Shown: piece by piece, positions 1 to 11,398 of the stretch | How the letters are laid out: each line of letters opens with the position of its first letter | How positions within the stretch are numbered: position 1 is the stretch's first letter | Notes under the pieces: model-generated | What the model was told of the DNA's origin: nothing | The model's database searches: none | What the model saw: the letters and a program-made list of their open reading frames with translations, nothing else | DNA from: Vibrio gallaecicus | GTDB lineage: Bacteria > Pseudomonadota > Gammaproteobacteria > Enterobacterales > Vibrionaceae | DNA length: 64,000 bases | Assembly: GCF_024347495.1 (NCBI RefSeq) | Contig: NZ_AP025490.1 | Location: 682,001 to 746,000, forward strand | Direction of reading: 5' to 3' | Made by a program: the position numbers and the translations under genes

Positions 1-1
1 T

Positions 2-340
2 GGATCTGTTAACCCAAGCCGGATGAATGTCGCTGCGGGTAGAACGGGGGAAAGTGCAAATTACGCTTACTTAGAACATAAATACAACTCAATAGAATTA
101 ATTCCATTTAATATCTCTGGTGATTTAGAGTCTCAAAGCACAATACGTCTAGACAGTTCTTCATTGGAGCTAGTTTATGGAGAGCTTAAAAATAAGATCG
201 TATGTATTAGCTTCGCTTCTACTCCAACGCACATCGTAGTAACCGGTTTGTATTCAGGATATTGGTATGGTGGTGATTCGAATAAGCGATGCAAGATCGT
301 TGACGGTGCTAGGAACTTATTATCAACAGTTGGTTATTGA
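2..340 (+). CDS. Hypothetical protein, 5' end outside the window
   Basis: The reading frame is open from base 2 of the window, so the ATG at 23 need not be the true start and the gene is probably cut by the window edge. The visible 112 residues are soluble-looking, with no signal peptide or membrane segment and no motif I recognise. A hairpin terminator follows the stop. The product is not identified. Confidence 0.5.
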   Translation, partial: GSVNPSRMNVAAGRTGESANYAYLEHKYNSIELIPFNISGDLESQSTIRLDSSSLELVYGELKNKIVCISFASTPTHIVVTGLYSGYWYGGDSNKRCKIVDGARNLLSTVGY

Positions 341-365
341 TTAATTTCTTTATCGGCTTATAAAG

Positions 366-395
366 CGCTTAATGCAATGCATTAGGCGTTTTTTT
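366..395 (+). terminator. Rho-independent terminator of the first gene
   Basis: A 10-bp stem (366-375 with 379-388, one G-U pair, AAT loop) is followed by seven T residues. It closes the partial gene ending at 340. Confidence 0.8.
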
Positions 396-430
396 GTTTC
401 AGGTAGATAGGAATTAAGCATTACTATTAG

Positions 431-461
431 AAAGAAAAAAGCCTCGCAAATGCGAGGCTTT
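431..461 (-). terminator. suhB terminator
   Basis: A perfect stem AAGCCTCGCA/TGCGAGGCTT (439-448 and 451-460). Read on the minus strand it is followed by a T-rich tract, the correct orientation for ending suhB. Confidence 0.8.
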
Positions 462-502
462 CAAATTTGTATACTCTAGAGAGTATTTACGATAGGCGTG
501 AA

Positions 503-1306
503 TTACTTCAGCATACCTTCGTTTGCGTGTTCACGAACGTGCTTAAGAATAGACTTAACACCGCGTGCGCTAGAAGCTACAACGTTACCTGACTTCATGT
601 AATCAGTACCGCCAGCGAAATCAGTTAGGATTGCACCAGATTCACGAGCAATAAGGTCGCCAGCTGCTAGATCCCAAGGCTTTAGATTTAGTTCTAGGTA
701 ACCGTCAACACGACCTGCAGCCAAGTAGCATAGGTCAAGTGCTGGAGAGCCTGTACGACGGAAGTCAGAACAATCAATGAATAGACCAGAGATGATCTTC
801 ATGAAAGATTCAGAGTGCTGTTTAGCTTTGAAAGGGAAACCTGTTGCAATAACAGTACCTTGAAGGTCTTTAAGCTGAGTAACACGCATACGAGCGTTGT
901 TAAGTTGAGCGCCAGCGCCACGTTGAGCTGTGAATAGCTCGTTTAGCATTGGGTCATAAACACAAGCAACTTCAGTACGACCGTTCATGCGAACAGCAAT
1001 CGAAACTGAGAAGTGAGGGAAACCTTTTACAAAGTTGTTGGTGCCATCTAGTGGGTCAACGATCCATTGTACGTCAGAGTCTTTACCTTCAGTAAGGCCT
1101 TTCTCTTCAGAGATAATGCTGTGCTCTGGGTAAGATGATTTAATTGTCTCAATAATCATGTACTCAGCTTCTTCAGCTATGTTAGTAACATAATCGTTGT
1201 TACCTTTTAGAGACGTTTCGATCTTATCAGTTGTTTCTAGAGATTTAGCAATATGGTTGCCAGCTTTACGCGCAGCGCGTATCGCAATGTTTAGCATTGG
1301 ATGCAT
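503..1306 (-). CDS. suhB: Inositol-1-monophosphatase SuhB
   Basis: SuhB dephosphorylates inositol monophosphate using Mg2+. In E. coli it also acts as an RNA-associated factor in rRNA transcription antitermination. The protein shows the family metal-binding motif DPLDGTNNF and the C-terminal PWDLAAG motif. I start at the ATG at 1306 (MHPMLNIA), giving 267 residues and matching the E. coli protein start. A longer frame to 1408 adds a basic extension not seen in the family. It is divergent from trmJ, the usual arrangement next to the isc operon. Confidence 0.95.
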   Translation of the reverse strand: MHPMLNIAIRAARKAGNHIAKSLETTDKIETSLKGNNDYVTNIAEEAEYMIIETIKSSYPEHSIISEEKGLTEGKDSDVQWIVDPLDGTNNFVKGFPHFSVSIAVRMNGRTEVACVYDPMLNELFTAQRGAGAQLNNARMRVTQLKDLQGTVIATGFPFKAKQHSESFMKIISGLFIDCSDFRRTGSPALDLCYLAAGRVDGYLELNLKPWDLAAGDLIARESGAILTDFAGGTDYMKSGNVVASSARGVKSILKHVREHANEGMLK

Positions 1307-1486
1307 AGGGTTTTCCCACAAGATGTTAAAGAACAGGTTAAAGCGGCGGCGAGTATACCAAACTTTTAGGAAAAGGGAAGTGGTTGTTTTTTGAACTTTC
1401 GATTTCACATAACCACTAGCCTCTGACCATTTTACTTAGCGATGTGTTAATATCTCGCGGTTATTTTTTAAGTGGTGTCATTTAGC

Positions 1487-2215
1487 ATGTTAGACAACGT
1501 AAAAGTCGTATTAGTCGGCACATCTCATTCTGGTAATATTGGTTCAGCAGCTCGCGCTATGAAAGTTATGGGGCTAAGCCAATTAGTATTAGTTGATCCC
1601 CAGTGTGAGGTTGATGAACAGACCTTAGCACTAGCCGCTGGTGCTGGTGATATTGCAGAAAACGCAACGATTGTTGCTACTCTAGATGAAGCCGTAAAAG
1701 ATTGTGGTTTAGTGGTGGGCTCAAGTGCTCGCTCTCGAACTTTAGAATGGCCAATGCTTGAACCTCGTGAATGTGGAGAGAAGTTTGCCGTTGAAGGGCA
1801 AAAGCATCCTGTCGCTTTAGTCTTCGGCCGTGAACGTACTGGCTTAACGAATGATGAGCTGCAAAAGTGTCATTTCCACGTATGTATTCCAGCAAACCCT
1901 GAATACAGCTCATTAAACTTAGCAATGGCAGTGCAAACGCTAAGTTATGAAGTGCGCGTGGCTCATCTTAATGCAGAAGCGAGTCAGTACCCTGAACAAC
2001 CTCAGGATGAATACCCTCGACACAATGAATTAGAAATGTTCTATGAGCACCTTGAAAAAGTCATTATCGATACCCAATTTATCTCTAAAGATAAGCCAGG
2101 GCTTGTGATGAATAAACTTCGTCGTTTATTTAGTAGAGCGAGACCTGAGCTTCAAGAGATCAATACCTTACGTGGTATTTTGACCTCAATTGAGAAGTCT
2201 CAAAAGAATAAATAA
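1487..2215 (+). CDS. trmJ: tRNA (cytidine/uridine-2'-O-)-methyltransferase TrmJ
   Basis: A SPOUT-class methyltransferase that 2'-O-methylates nucleotide 32 in the tRNA anticodon loop. The N-terminus ([20 protein letters not shown]) and the VFGRERTGL segment match the TrmJ family. The ATG at 1487 aligns with the family start and gives 242 residues; a GTG further upstream is in frame but less likely. It lies between suhB and iscR, the conserved gammaproteobacterial position. Confidence 0.95.
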   Translation: MLDNVKVVLVGTSHSGNIGSAARAMKVMGLSQLVLVDPQCEVDEQTLALAAGAGDIAENATIVATLDEAVKDCGLVVGSSARSRTLEWPMLEPRECGEKFAVEGQKHPVALVFGRERTGLTNDELQKCHFHVCIPANPEYSSLNLAMAVQTLSYEVRVAHLNAEASQYPEQPQDEYPRHNELEMFYEHLEKVIIDTQFISKDKPGLVMNKLRRLFSRARPELQEINTLRGILTSIEKSQKNK

Positions 2216-2239
2216 AGTCCTTACAAAGATAAAGGATGA

Positions 2240-2289
2240 ATACCTGACTAAATTAGTCAAATAAATACTTGACCATTTTAGTCAGGTAT
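2240..2289 (+). promoter_or_regulatory. iscR promoter region with two IscR-type sites
   Basis: Two adjacent 25-bp elements (2240-2264 and 2265-2289) share the pattern ATAC-YTGAC-TTAGTCA with an AT-rich flank. This resembles the type 1 sites at which [2Fe-2S]-IscR represses its own operon in E. coli. The second element includes TTGACC, a plausible -35 hexamer. The sites lie 43-92 bp upstream of the iscR start. The pattern is seen directly; IscR binding is inferred. Confidence 0.7.
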
Positions 2290-2331
2290 GGAAAAATTCC
2301 AACCACATAAACAATGTGGATACGGTGTGGT

Positions 2332-2853
2332 ATGAAACTTACATCTAAAGGAAGATATGCAGTTACAGCCATGCTAGATGTGGCACTGCATTCACAGACA
2401 AACCCTGTACCTCTGGCTGATATATCAGAGCGACAAGGTATTTCATTATCTTACTTAGAGCAGCTTTTCTCTAAGTTACGTAAAGCTGGTTTAGTCGCGA
2501 GTGTTCGAGGACCTGGTGGTGGTTACCGCTTAGGTGAAGATGCTCACAATATTGCTGTTGGTACTGTTATCGCAGCGGTAGATGAATCAGTAGATGCAAC
2601 TAAGTGTCACGGTCGAGCCGATTGCCAAGGTGGCAGTCGTTGTTTAACTCACGCATTATGGCGTGATTTAAGCTCCCGTATTAGTAGCTTTCTTAATGAC
2701 ATTACGCTCGGCGAGCTAATGAAAGATAACGAAGTGTTAGAAATTTCAGACCGTCAAGATATCGATCTTGCGGTTACAAATGGTTTTACACAAAAAAATA
2801 CGAGCACTACAACGATTAGTGCAGCACCTAACGGTGTACATGCCCGCTCTTAG
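2332..2853 (+). CDS. iscR: Fe-S cluster-sensing regulator IscR
   Basis: An Rrf2-family transcription factor that carries a [2Fe-2S] cluster and adjusts isc operon expression to Fe-S demand. The winged-helix DNA-binding region is N-terminal (residues 1-65). The cluster ligands C92, C98, C104 and H107 are all present. I start at ATG 2332 ([10 protein letters not shown]), as in E. coli, giving 173 residues; the in-frame ATG at 2314 adds six residues. First gene of the isc operon. Confidence 0.97.
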   Translation: MKLTSKGRYAVTAMLDVALHSQTNPVPLADISERQGISLSYLEQLFSKLRKAGLVASVRGPGGGYRLGEDAHNIAVGTVIAAVDESVDATKCHGRADCQGGSRCLTHALWRDLSSRISSFLNDITLGELMKDNEVLEISDRQDIDLAVTNGFTQKNTSTTTISAAPNGVHARS

Positions 2854-2880
2854 CGGTCAGTTTTTACATTGGAGTAGAAA

Positions 2881-4095
2881 ATGAAACTGCCTATTTACTT
2901 TGACTATTCAGCTACATGCCCAGTTGATCCACGTGTTGCTGAAAAAATGGTTCAGTGTATGACGATGGACGGGAACTTCGGTAACCCTGCATCTCGTTCA
3001 CACCGTTACGGCTGGCAGGCAGAAGAATCTGTAGATAATGCTCGTGAGCAAATTGCCGATTTATTGAATGCAGACCCACGTGAAATTGTTTTCACTTCGG
3101 GTGCAACAGAATCTGACAACCTTGCAATTAAAGGTGCTGCGCACTTTTACGAGAAGAAAGGTAAACACGTAATCACGTGTAAAACAGAACATAAAGCTGT
3201 TCTAGATCCATGTCGTCAACTAGAGCGTGAAGGTTTCGAGGTTACATACCTAGAGCCTGAAGCAAACGGCATCATCGATCTAGACAAGCTACAAGCAGCA
3301 ATGCGTGAAGATACGGTTCTAGTTTCTATCATGCACGTAAACAACGAGATTGGTGTAATCCAAGATATCTCTGCAATTGGCGAATTATGTCGTTCACGCA
3401 AGATCATCTTCCACGTTGATGCGGCTCAGTCTGCGGGTAAAATTCCACTAGACGTAAAAGAGATGAAAGTTGATCTTATCTCGATGTCTGCACACAAAGC
3501 ATACGGTCCTAAAGGCATCGGAGCTTTGTACGTTCGTCGTAAGCCTCGTATTCGCCTAGAAGCGCAAATGCACGGTGGCGGTCATGAACGTGGTTTCCGT
3601 TCTGGTACTCTTGCTACTCACCAAATCGTGGGTATGGGCGAAGCGTTTGCTATTGCTAAACAAGATATGCAGAAAGATTACGATCACGCACTAGCACTTC
3701 GTGAGCGCCTACTTAAAGGTGTTCAAGATCTAGAAGCAGTAACTGTGAACGGCGACTTAGATCAACGTGTACCACATAACCTGAACGTGAGCTTTGCTTT
3801 TGTTGAAGGTGAGTCTCTGCTTATGTCTCTAAAAGACCTAGCGGTATCATCAGGTTCTGCATGTACATCAGCAAGCCTAGAGCCTTCATATGTTCTACGT
3901 GCTCTTGGTCTTAACGATGAACTGGCACACAGTTCAGTACGTTTCTCATTCGGCCGTTTCACAACGGAAGAAGAAATCGACTACGCGATTGCACAAATTC
4001 GTGTAGCGGTAAATAAATTACGCGACATGTCTCCTCTATGGGATATGTATAAAGAAGGGATTGATCTGAACACCGTTGAGTGGGCTCATCATTAA
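2881..4095 (+). CDS. iscS: Cysteine desulfurase IscS
   Basis: A PLP enzyme that takes sulfur from L-cysteine and passes it as persulfide to IscU for cluster assembly, and to tRNA thiolation pathways. It has 404 residues, the same length as in E. coli. The PLP lysine lies in [10 protein letters not shown] and the active cysteine in [19 protein letters not shown] ribosome-binding site precedes the ATG. It follows iscR by 27 bp. Confidence 0.98.
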   Translation: MKLPIYFDYSATCPVDPRVAEKMVQCMTMDGNFGNPASRSHRYGWQAEESVDNAREQIADLLNADPREIVFTSGATESDNLAIKGAAHFYEKKGKHVITCKTEHKAVLDPCRQLEREGFEVTYLEPEANGIIDLDKLQAAMREDTVLVSIMHVNNEIGVIQDISAIGELCRSRKIIFHVDAAQSAGKIPLDVKEMKVDLISMSAHKAYGPKGIGALYVRRKPRIRLEAQMHGGGHERGFRSGTLATHQIVGMGEAFAIAKQDMQKDYDHALALRERLLKGVQDLEAVTVNGDLDQRVPHNLNVSFAFVEGESLLMSLKDLAVSSGSACTSASLEPSYVLRALGLNDELAHSSVRFSFGRFTTEEEIDYAIAQIRVAVNKLRDMSPLWDMYKEGIDLNTVEWAHH

Positions 4096-4128
4096 TCTCA
4101 AGGAACTAGAGGATTCGAGGTAACTATC

Positions 4129-4506
4129 ATGGCATATAGCGAAAAAGTAATTGATCACTACGAAAACCCACGTAACGTAGGTTCGTTTGATAAAGAAGAC
4201 CCAAGTGTAGGGAGCGGCATGGTTGGCGCTCCAGCTTGTGGCGACGTAATGAAACTGCAAATCAAAGTATCTGCTGAAGGTATTATTGAAGATGCAAAAT
4301 TCAAAACTTACGGTTGTGGTAGCGCAATCGCTTCTAGCTCACTAGTTACAGAGTGGGTTAAAGGTAAAAGTATTGATGAAGCAGCAGCGATTAAAAATGC
4401 AGAAATTGCAGAAGAATTAGAATTACCACCAGTGAAAGTTCACTGTTCAATTCTAGCTGAAGATGCAATCAAAGCAGCTGTTGCAGATTACAAAAAGAAG
4501 CACTAA
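4129..4506 (+). CDS. iscU: Fe-S cluster scaffold IscU
   Basis: The scaffold on which [2Fe-2S] clusters are built before HscA/HscB-assisted transfer. The three conserved cysteines are visible in GAPACGD, YGCGSA and VHCSIL, and the HscA-recognition segment LPPVK precedes the last one. It has 125 residues and lies 33 bp after iscS. Confidence 0.98.
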   Translation: MAYSEKVIDHYENPRNVGSFDKEDPSVGSGMVGAPACGDVMKLQIKVSAEGIIEDAKFKTYGCGSAIASSSLVTEWVKGKSIDEAAAIKNAEIAEELELPPVKVHCSILAEDAIKAAVADYKKKH

Positions 4507-4609
4507 TCGCTTAAATATCGTAATCACGTCGACAAAATAAGTAATATTTGGGAGTACCCTTTGTGCTCCCACTTGAGTTCTCAATTTATATAAAACACAA
4601 GGTTGTAGT

Positions 4610-4933
4610 ATGGCCATCACCATGACAGATACGGCAGCAAGCCGAGTTCAAGCTTTCCTAGATAATCGTGGAAAAGGTCTCGGGTTACGCTTAGCGGTAA
4701 AAACTACTGGCTGTTCAGGTATGGCGTATGTACTAGAGTTCGTTGACGAGCTTAACGAAGAAGACGAAGTGTTTGAGCATTCAGGTGTTAAGGTCATCAT
4801 TGATCCAAAAAGCCTAGTATACCTAGATGGTACTGAGCTTGATTATGTAAAAGAAGGCCTAAACGAAGGTTTTGAATTCAACAACCCTAACGCGAAAGGC
4901 GAGTGTGGTTGTGGTGAAAGCTTCAATGTATAA
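4610..4933 (+). CDS. iscA: A-type Fe-S carrier IscA
   Basis: An A-type carrier that delivers Fe-S clusters or iron to target proteins. The three ligand cysteines are in TGCSG and the C-terminal CGCGES. It has 107 residues. The 103-bp gap after iscU contains a 7-bp hairpin (GGGAGTA/TGCTCCC, 4550-4570) without a T tract, perhaps an mRNA processing or stability element. Confidence 0.97.
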   Translation: MAITMTDTAASRVQAFLDNRGKGLGLRLAVKTTGCSGMAYVLEFVDELNEEDEVFEHSGVKVIIDPKSLVYLDGTELDYVKEGLNEGFEFNNPNAKGECGCGESFNV

Positions 4934-5004
4934 GTGCTTTGGTTTGTAGCCGAAGAATAGAGTTAGGCTCTATTGTAGAGCCTAAAATTTAGGACCGTCT
5001 TTAC

Positions 5005-5520
5005 ATGAATCATTTTGAATTATTTGGGCTACCACTTCAGTTTCAGCTGGATGGTAGCCTTCTTTCTTCTCAGTTTCGAGAACTGCAGCGTCAATTCCAC
5101 CCAGATAACTTTGCGATAGCTTCAGAGCGAGAGCGCCTGCTTTCCGTTCAAAAAGCCGCTCAAATCAATGATGCGTATCAAATCCTTAAAAGCCCAATTG
5201 ATCGAGCTGAATACTTGCTTGTTCAGCATGGGGTGGACATTCGTAGTGAGCAGCAAACGCTTCAAGATCCGATGTTCTTGATGGAGCAGATGGAATTACG
5301 AGAAGAATTGGAAGACATTGCAGACAGTTCTGAACCAGAAGACGCACTTTTTGCGTTCGAAGGTAAAGTTAGCAAGATGTATAAACAACAATTAAAAGCT
5401 ATCGAACAAGAACTAGACACTGAAGCGTGGTTAGAAGCGGCAGATCGCGTTAGAAAACTTAAGTTTATTGCAAAATTAAAGAATGAAATCGAATTAGTCG
5501 AAGACCGTTTAATCGGCTAG
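5005..5520 (+). CDS. hscB: Fe-S co-chaperone HscB
   Basis: A J-domain co-chaperone that brings IscU to HscA and stimulates its ATPase. The HPD tripeptide is in RQFHPDNFA near residue 33. The C-terminal half is the helical IscU-binding domain. It has 171 residues and is followed almost at once by hscA. Confidence 0.96.
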   Translation: MNHFELFGLPLQFQLDGSLLSSQFRELQRQFHPDNFAIASERERLLSVQKAAQINDAYQILKSPIDRAEYLLVQHGVDIRSEQQTLQDPMFLMEQMELREELEDIADSSEPEDALFAFEGKVSKMYKQQLKAIEQELDTEAWLEAADRVRKLKFIAKLKNEIELVEDRLIG

Positions 5521-5542
5521 TTTGTTTAACAAGGACACATCC

Positions 5543-7393
5543 ATGGCATTACTTCAAATTGCAGAACCTGGACAAAGCTCCGCTCCTCATGAGCATAAGC
5601 TAGCAGTAGGTATCGATTTAGGCACAACCAACTCTTTGGTTGCGTCGGTTCGCAGTGGTGAATCGAGCACATTAACGGATGATCAAGGGCGAAGTATTTT
5701 GCCTTCAGTCGTCCACTACCAATCTGAATCCCATACCACTGGTAATGAAGCTCGCCAGAATGCTCAGGTTGATCCTAAAAATACGATCATTTCAGTTAAG
5801 CGTTTAATTGGTCGTTCTCTTGCGGATATTAAACAGAGATACCCATCACTACCTTACCAGTTTGAAGAAAGTGACAATGGCTTGCCAGTTATTCGCACTG
5901 AACAAGGGACTAAAAACCCGATTCAGGTTTCTGCTGATATCCTTAAGGCTCTTGGTCAGCGTGCAGAAGCGACTTTAGGTGGTGAGCTTTCTGGTGCCGT
6001 TATTACTGTTCCTGCCTATTTTGATGATGCACAACGAGCGGGAACGAAAGACGCAGCTAGCTTAGCTGGTCTGCATGTTCTTCGCTTATTGAACGAGCCA
6101 ACGGCAGCAGCGATTGCTTATGGTCTTGATTCTGGTCAGGAAGGCGTTATCGCGGTTTATGACCTTGGTGGCGGTACTTTTGATATTTCTATTTTACGAT
6201 TATCGAAAGGTGTCTTTGAGGTTCTAGCGACAGGTGGTGACTCTGCCTTGGGCGGTGATGACTTTGACCACCTGATAGCTGAATATTTTCAAGAGCAAAT
6301 CGGTTTATCTGACTTAACAGCAGAGCAAAATCGTATTTTATTAGATGCTGCAACAGAAGCTAAAATCGGTTTGTCTCAAGCTGATAGTGTAGATGTTGAT
6401 GTATTAGGTTGGAACGGTTCACTGACTCGTGAAACGTTTGAAGAAACTATCAGCCCACTCGTTAAGAAAACATTGCTTTCGTGCCGTCGTGCATTAAGAG
6501 ATGCAGGTGTAGATGCGGATGAGGTACTTGAAGTTGTGATGGTTGGTGGTTCAACTCGAACTCCTTTAGTGCGTAGCAAAGTGGGTGAGTTCTTTGGTAG
6601 AACCCCGCTAACAAATATCAACCCTGATGAAGTGGTTGCGATAGGGGCATCTATTCAAGCAGATATCCTTGTTGGTAATAAGCCAGATTCAGAGATGTTG
6701 CTTTTAGATGTTATTCCGCTTTCACTCGGCATTGAAACCATGGGCGGTTTGGTTGAAAAAATCATTCCGCGTAACACCACAATTCCTGTAGCGAAAGCAC
6801 AAGAGTTTACCACGTTCAAAGATGGGCAGACCGCAATGACGGTTCATACTGTTCAAGGTGAGCGTGAGATGGTTGATGACTGCCGTTCATTGGCTCGATT
6901 TGCACTAAAAGGCATTCCTCCAATGGCTGCCGGTGCTGCGCATATTCGAGTGACTTACCAAGTTGATGCTGATGGTCTGTTGTCTGTTACTGCCATGGAA
7001 AAGAGCACGGGAGTGCAAGCTGAAATTCAGGTTAAGCCGTCTTATGGTTTAAGTGACGACGAAGTTGCGAACATGCTTAAAGATTCGATGACTTACGCAA
7101 AAGAAGACATGCAAGCTCGTGCCTTAGCGGAGCAACGTGTTGAAGCTGACCGTGTTATTGAAGGTTTGATTGTTGCAATCGAAGCCGATGGTGATGAGCT
7201 ATTGAGTGAACCTGAAAAGCAACAGCTTATTCAAGCTATCGAAACGCTTATTGAAATGCGTAATGGCGACAGTGCGGATGCCATTGAAGCTGAAATTAAA
7301 AATGCCGATAAAGCGAGCCAAGACTTCGCTTCTCGTCGTATGGACAAATCAATTCGAGCTGCACTATCTGGTCAGTCAGTCGATAATATTTAA
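5543..7393 (+). CDS. hscA: Specialised Hsp70 chaperone HscA
   Basis: An Hsp70-class ATPase devoted to releasing clusters from IscU. The nucleotide-binding domain shows [18 protein letters not shown] and VGGSTR motifs, followed by the substrate-binding domain and helical lid. I start at ATG 5543 (MALLQI) behind AAGGA, matching E. coli and giving 616 residues. An in-frame ATG at 5522 directly after hscB has no family support. Confidence 0.97.
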   Translation: MALLQIAEPGQSSAPHEHKLAVGIDLGTTNSLVASVRSGESSTLTDDQGRSILPSVVHYQSESHTTGNEARQNAQVDPKNTIISVKRLIGRSLADIKQRYPSLPYQFEESDNGLPVIRTEQGTKNPIQVSADILKALGQRAEATLGGELSGAVITVPAYFDDAQRAGTKDAASLAGLHVLRLLNEPTAAAIAYGLDSGQEGVIAVYDLGGGTFDISILRLSKGVFEVLATGGDSALGGDDFDHLIAEYFQEQIGLSDLTAEQNRILLDAATEAKIGLSQADSVDVDVLGWNGSLTRETFEETISPLVKKTLLSCRRALRDAGVDADEVLEVVMVGGSTRTPLVRSKVGEFFGRTPLTNINPDEVVAIGASIQADILVGNKPDSEMLLLDVIPLSLGIETMGGLVEKIIPRNTTIPVAKAQEFTTFKDGQTAMTVHTVQGEREMVDDCRSLARFALKGIPPMAAGAAHIRVTYQVDADGLLSVTAMEKSTGVQAEIQVKPSYGLSDDEVANMLKDSMTYAKEDMQARALAEQRVEADRVIEGLIVAIEADGDELLSEPEKQQLIQAIETLIEMRNGDSADAIEAEIKNADKASQDFASRRMDKSIRAALSGQSVDNI

Positions 7394-7413
7394 TAGTTAG
7401 AGAATAGATTAAC

Positions 7414-7752
7414 ATGCCAAAGATTATTGTTTTACCTCACGAAGATCTCTGTCCTGAAGGCGCTGTTTTGGAAGCTAAAACTGGCGAAACCGTTCTAGAC
7501 GTAGCATTGAAAGCAGGCATTGGTATTGAGCACGCTTGTGAGAAATCATGTGCGTGTACGACATGTCACATTGTTATTCGTGAAGGTTTCGATTCACTAG
7601 AAGAGAGTGATGATCTTGAAGATGACATGCTAGATAAAGCATGGGGTCTGGAGATGGAATCTCGTTTAGGTTGCCAAGCAAAAGTGGCAGCAGAAGATTT
7701 AGTTGTTGAGATTCCAAAGTACACCTTGAACCTTGCTTCTGAAGAGCATTAA
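7414..7752 (+). CDS. fdx: [2Fe-2S] ferredoxin Fdx
   Basis: An adrenodoxin-type ferredoxin that supplies electrons for Fe-S cluster assembly. The expected ligands C42, C48, C51 and C87 are present, in CEKSCACTTC and RLGCQA. It has 112 residues and lies 20 bp after hscA in the isc operon. Confidence 0.97.
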   Translation: MPKIIVLPHEDLCPEGAVLEAKTGETVLDVALKAGIGIEHACEKSCACTTCHIVIREGFDSLEESDDLEDDMLDKAWGLEMESRLGCQAKVAAEDLVVEIPKYTLNLASEEH

Positions 7753-7792
7753 AGCGCGTTTGTTACCACTCGTAACTGAATAAGGAAATATG

Positions 7793-7993
7793 ATGAGCTT
7801 AAAATGGACTGATTCACGTGATATCGCGATAGAGTTGTGTGATTTATACCCTGAGACGGATCCTAAAACGGTACGTTTTACTGACCTTCACCAATGGATA
7901 CTCGATTTAGAAGAGTTCGAAGATGAACCTAATAAATCAAATGAGAAAATCCTAGAAGCAGTAATCCTATGTTGGATGGATGAAATGGATTAA
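7793..7993 (+). CDS. iscX: IscX, Fe-S assembly modulator
   Basis: A small acidic protein that binds IscS and is proposed to tune or donate iron in cluster assembly. The family segments [23 protein letters not shown] and SNEKILEA are clear. Two ATGs are adjacent (7790, 7793). The second has better spacing from AAGGA and gives 66 residues, as in E. coli. Last gene of the isc operon. Confidence 0.95.
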   Translation: MSLKWTDSRDIAIELCDLYPETDPKTVRFTDLHQWILDLEEFEDEPNKSNEKILEAVILCWMDEMD

Positions 7994-8100
7994 CTGCCAT
8001 TCGGCAAGCTTTCTGAATCAGGTAACTCAGTTATTCGTAAGAGGCTTTAAATAGGGCTTCTGTGAAAATATAGCCAAGTTAACAATTCTTACTAAAAAAA

Positions 8101-8124
8101 GCGGACCTTATGGTCCGTTTTTTT
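8101..8124 (+). terminator. isc operon terminator
   Basis: Stem CGGACC/GGTCCG (8102-8107, 8112-8117) with loop TTAT and seven T residues ends the isc operon about 110 bp after iscX. A-runs on the left side make it potentially bidirectional. Confidence 0.85.
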
Positions 8125-8240
8125 ATCAAAGTGACATTTTACTTCGACATAATGCTAACATCAGGTCGCTCATAAAGAATAATCTGAATGGCATGAGTGA
8201 CTGGAATAAAGTCATCATCATTCAAAGACAAGGAGAAAAC

Positions 8241-9536
8241 ATGTCTACACAAATGTCCGTATTTTTAAGTCAAGAACCTGCCCAGCCTCAGTGGGGAAAC
8301 AAAGCAATCTTATCGTTTTCAGAAAACGGTGCGACTATTCATTTAGGTGAAGGGCATGATTTCGGCGCAATTCAGCGCGCAGCTCGTAAGCTTGACGGAC
8401 AAGGCATCGCATTTATTTCTCTTCAAGGCGAAAGCTGGGATTTGGAAAGTGTTTGGGCATTTTACCAAGGTTATCGTGGTCCGAAGAAAGCGAATAATAT
8501 TGAATGGGATTCTCTATCTGAAGAAGCTCAATCAGAACTAGAAGCTCGTATTCGTGCTACTGATTGGACTCGTGATGTAATTAACAAAACAGCTGAAGAA
8601 GTGGCTCCGCGCCAACTTGCGACTATGGCTGCTGAGTACATTAAATCAGTTGCTCCTCAAGGCACAGTTAAAGCAAAAGTTGTAAAAGATAAAGACTTGC
8701 TAACAGAAGGCTGGGAAGGCATTTATGCCGTTGGTCGAGGTTCAGAGCGAACGTCAGCGATGCTGCAGCTAGACTTTAACCCAACAGGTGATGAAAGTGC
8801 GCCTGTTTTTGCTTGCCTAGTCGGTAAGGGTATTACGTTTGATTCAGGTGGTTACAGCATTAAGCCTGGTCAGTTTATGACGGCAATGAAAGCCGACATG
8901 GGTGGTGCAGCAACAATCACTGGTGGGCTTGGTCTTGCAATTGAACGTGGTTTAAATAAGCGTGTAAAACTTATCCTATGTTGTGCTGAGAACATGATCT
9001 CAGGTCGTGCGCTCAAACTGGGCGACATCATTACTTACAAAAACGGTAAGACAGTAGAAATCATGAATACTGATGCTGAAGGGCGTTTAGTACTTGCTGA
9101 TGGTCTGATGTACGCTTGTGAACAAAGCCCTGAACTTATCATTGACTGTGCAACATTAACTGGTGCAGCTAAAAACGCATTAGGTAATGATTACCACGCA
9201 CTTCTAAGCTTTGATGATGAGCTTTCTCACCAAGCTCTAACGGCGGCAAATCAAGAAAAAGAAGGGTTATGGCCTCTTCCTCTTGCTGACTTCCACCGTG
9301 GTATGTTGCCATCTAATTTTGCCGATTTATCTAATATTTCAAGCGGTGATTACACTCCTGGTGCAAGTACCGCTGCCGCATTTTTATCTTACTTTGTTGA
9401 CGATTATAAGAAAGGCTGGCTACATATGGATTGTGCTGGTACTTACCGTAAGTCAGCGAGTGATAAGTGGGCTGCAGGCGCAACAGGTATGGGTGTTCGC
9501 ACACTTGCTCGTTTACTTGTAGACCAAGCTAAATAA
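8241..9536 (+). CDS. pepB: Peptidase B (M17 aminopeptidase)
   Basis: A cytosolic metal-dependent leucyl-type aminopeptidase that completes peptide breakdown. It shows the M17 signature NTDAEGRL and the metal-site segment [16 protein letters not shown] start at ATG 8241 (MSTQMSVFL) behind AAGGAG, giving 431 residues. The upstream in-frame ATG at 8193 lies before that ribosome-binding site. It has its own upstream region after the isc terminator. Confidence 0.95.
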   Translation: MSTQMSVFLSQEPAQPQWGNKAILSFSENGATIHLGEGHDFGAIQRAARKLDGQGIAFISLQGESWDLESVWAFYQGYRGPKKANNIEWDSLSEEAQSELEARIRATDWTRDVINKTAEEVAPRQLATMAAEYIKSVAPQGTVKAKVVKDKDLLTEGWEGIYAVGRGSERTSAMLQLDFNPTGDESAPVFACLVGKGITFDSGGYSIKPGQFMTAMKADMGGAATITGGLGLAIERGLNKRVKLILCCAENMISGRALKLGDIITYKNGKTVEIMNTDAEGRLVLADGLMYACEQSPELIIDCATLTGAAKNALGNDYHALLSFDDELSHQALTAANQEKEGLWPLPLADFHRGMLPSNFADLSNISSGDYTPGASTAAAFLSYFVDDYKKGWLHMDCAGTYRKSASDKWAAGATGMGVRTLARLLVDQAK

Positions 9537-9622
9537 CTGAAAGAACATCTTTAGGGCAACGCGCTTGTTGCTCTTAACTATCCTATTTTTATAACAAAAA
9601 AAATGACGTATAAGGAAACACC

Positions 9623-10054
9623 ATGGCTCTAGAAAGAACATTTTCAATTGTTAAGCCTGATGCTGTTAAACGTAACCTTGTGGGTGAAATTTACCACCGC
9701 ATTGAAAAAGCAGGATTACAAATTATTGCTGCTAAAATGGTTCAATTAACTGAAGAGCAAGCGAGTGGCTTTTATGCAGAGCATGAAGGCAAAGAGTTTT
9801 TCCCAGCTCTTAAAGAGTTCATGACCTCTGGACCTATTATGGTTCAAGTTCTAGAAGGCGAAGACGCTATTTGCCGCTATCGTGAGCTAATGGGTAAAAC
9901 GAACCCTGAAGAAGCGGCTTGTGGCACTATTCGTGCGGATTACGCTATCAGCATGCGTTACAATTCTGTACATGGTAGCGATAGCCCTGAATCAGCGGCT
10001 CGTGAAATTGAATTCTTCTTCCCAGAATCAGAAATTTGCCCTCGTCCAGAATAA
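9623..10054 (+). CDS. ndk: Nucleoside diphosphate kinase
   Basis: Transfers the gamma-phosphate of ATP to other nucleoside diphosphates through a phosphohistidine. The active site NSVHGSD with H117 is present, as is the nucleotide-contact motif SIVKPDA. It has 143 residues, the usual bacterial length. Confidence 0.98.
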   Translation: MALERTFSIVKPDAVKRNLVGEIYHRIEKAGLQIIAAKMVQLTEEQASGFYAEHEGKEFFPALKEFMTSGPIMVQVLEGEDAICRYRELMGKTNPEEAACGTIRADYAISMRYNSVHGSDSPESAAREIEFFFPESEICPRPE

Positions 10055-10079
10055 ATTTAAAGACGTTGATGAATACTTA

Positions 10080-10105
10080 GACCTCACAATGTGGGGTCTT
10101 TTTTG
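10080..10105 (+). terminator. ndk terminator
   Basis: An 8-9 bp stem GACCTCAC/GTGGGGTC (one U-G pair, AAT loop) followed by six T residues, 26 bp after ndk. Confidence 0.85.
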
Positions 10106-10255
10106 TTTTTATCGGGGCTAGATAAAGAATAGGCTAAATATTAATCGTTATGGTTGAATGCCTTACCAAACTCAAGGTCTTACAGCACTTGTTGACGATG
10201 AGTAAAGGCTGTACAATTCGCGCCCTTATTTATCGTTCCGTCATTGAGAGGCATC

Positions 10256-11398
10256 ATGACCACAGCTAAAATCAATCTACTCGATTTTGATCGTAAAGGT
10301 CTTCGTAAATTTTTCATAGAAGAGCTAGATGAAAAGGCGTTTCGAGCAGAGCAAGTGATGAAGTGGATTTATCATTTTGGTGTCGATGACTTCGAAAAAA
10401 TGAATAACATCAACAAAAAACTGCGTGAGAAATTGATCCGTAAATGCGAGATTAAAGCTCCGGTTGTTTCTGATGCCCAGCACTCTTCTGACGGCACTAT
10501 CAAGTGGGCGATGCGAGTTGGCGATCAAGATGTTGAAACGGTCTATATTCCAGATGGTGACCGAGCAACGCTGTGTGTGTCTTCACAGGTTGGTTGTGCT
10601 CTTGAATGTAAATTTTGCTCAACAGCTCAGCAAGGCTTCAACCGTAACCTTAAAGTTTCTGAAATTGTAGGTCAGATCTGGCGTGCAGCTCGTGAGATTG
10701 GACTTGAAAAAGAAACGGGTCGTCGTCCTATCACTAACGTGGTAATGATGGGAATGGGTGAGCCACTTCTTAATATGAAGAACCTCATGCCATCACTAGA
10801 AATTATGCTGGATGACTTAGGCTTTTCACTGTCAAAGCGTCGTGTGACTGTATCAACATCTGGTGTTGTTTCTGGTCTTGACCAAATGACTGATAACATT
10901 GATGTGGCTTTAGCTATTTCACTGCATGCGCCGAATGATGCGCTTCGTAGTGAAATTATGCCAATTAATGATCGCTGGGATATTCAAGATTTCTTAGCAT
11001 CAGTTCGTCGCTATATTGCATCTTCAAATGCAAACCGCGGTAAGGTGACAGTTGAGTACGTTTTGCTTGATCGTGTAAATGATGACATGGACCATGCTCG
11101 TGAGCTTGCGGAGCTTATGAAAGGTACGCCTTGTAAAATTAACTTAATCCCGTTTAACCCATACCCAGGTTCTCCTTATAAGAAACCAAGTAACTCTCGT
11201 ATTGACCGTTTCCAAAAAACATTGATGGAATACAACTATACTGTCACTGTACGCAAAACTCGTGGTGATGATATTGATGCTGCTTGCGGACAATTAGTAG
11301 GTGACGTGATAGATAGAACGAAACGTACCAAAATGCTGAAAGCAGCCAGTGAAGCGAATCTTATTGCTGGTGGCGTTATCGAAGTCAAAGCGGTATAA
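10256..11398 (+). CDS. rlmN: Dual-specificity rRNA/tRNA methyltransferase RlmN
   Basis: A radical-SAM enzyme making m2A2503 in 23S rRNA and m2A37 in some tRNAs. The [4Fe-4S] motif CALECKFC is present, with the methylated-cysteine segment DIDAACGQL near the C-terminus. I start at ATG 10256 (MTTAKINLL) behind GAGAGG, giving 380 residues. The frame extends to a TTG at 10244. Confidence 0.96.
   Translation: MTTAKINLLDFDRKGLRKFFIEELDEKAFRAEQVMKWIYHFGVDDFEKMNNINKKLREKLIRKCEIKAPVVSDAQHSSDGTIKWAMRVGDQDVETVYIPDGDRATLCVSSQVGCALECKFCSTAQQGFNRNLKVSEIVGQIWRAAREIGLEKETGRRPITNVVMMGMGEPLLNMKNLMPSLEIMLDDLGFSLSKRRVTVSTSGVVSGLDQMTDNIDVALAISLHAPNDALRSEIMPINDRWDIQDFLASVRRYIASSNANRGKVTVEYVLLDRVNDDMDHARELAELMKGTPCKINLIPFNPYPGSPYKKPSNSRIDRFQKTLMEYNYTVTVRKTRGDDIDAACGQLVGDVIDRTKRTKMLKAASEANLIAGGVIEVKAV

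Noticed and set aside
1307-1408. Longer suhB start
   Set aside because: The extra 34 residues are basic and absent from the family; the ATG at 1306 has GGGAAAA upstream and aligns with E. coli SuhB.
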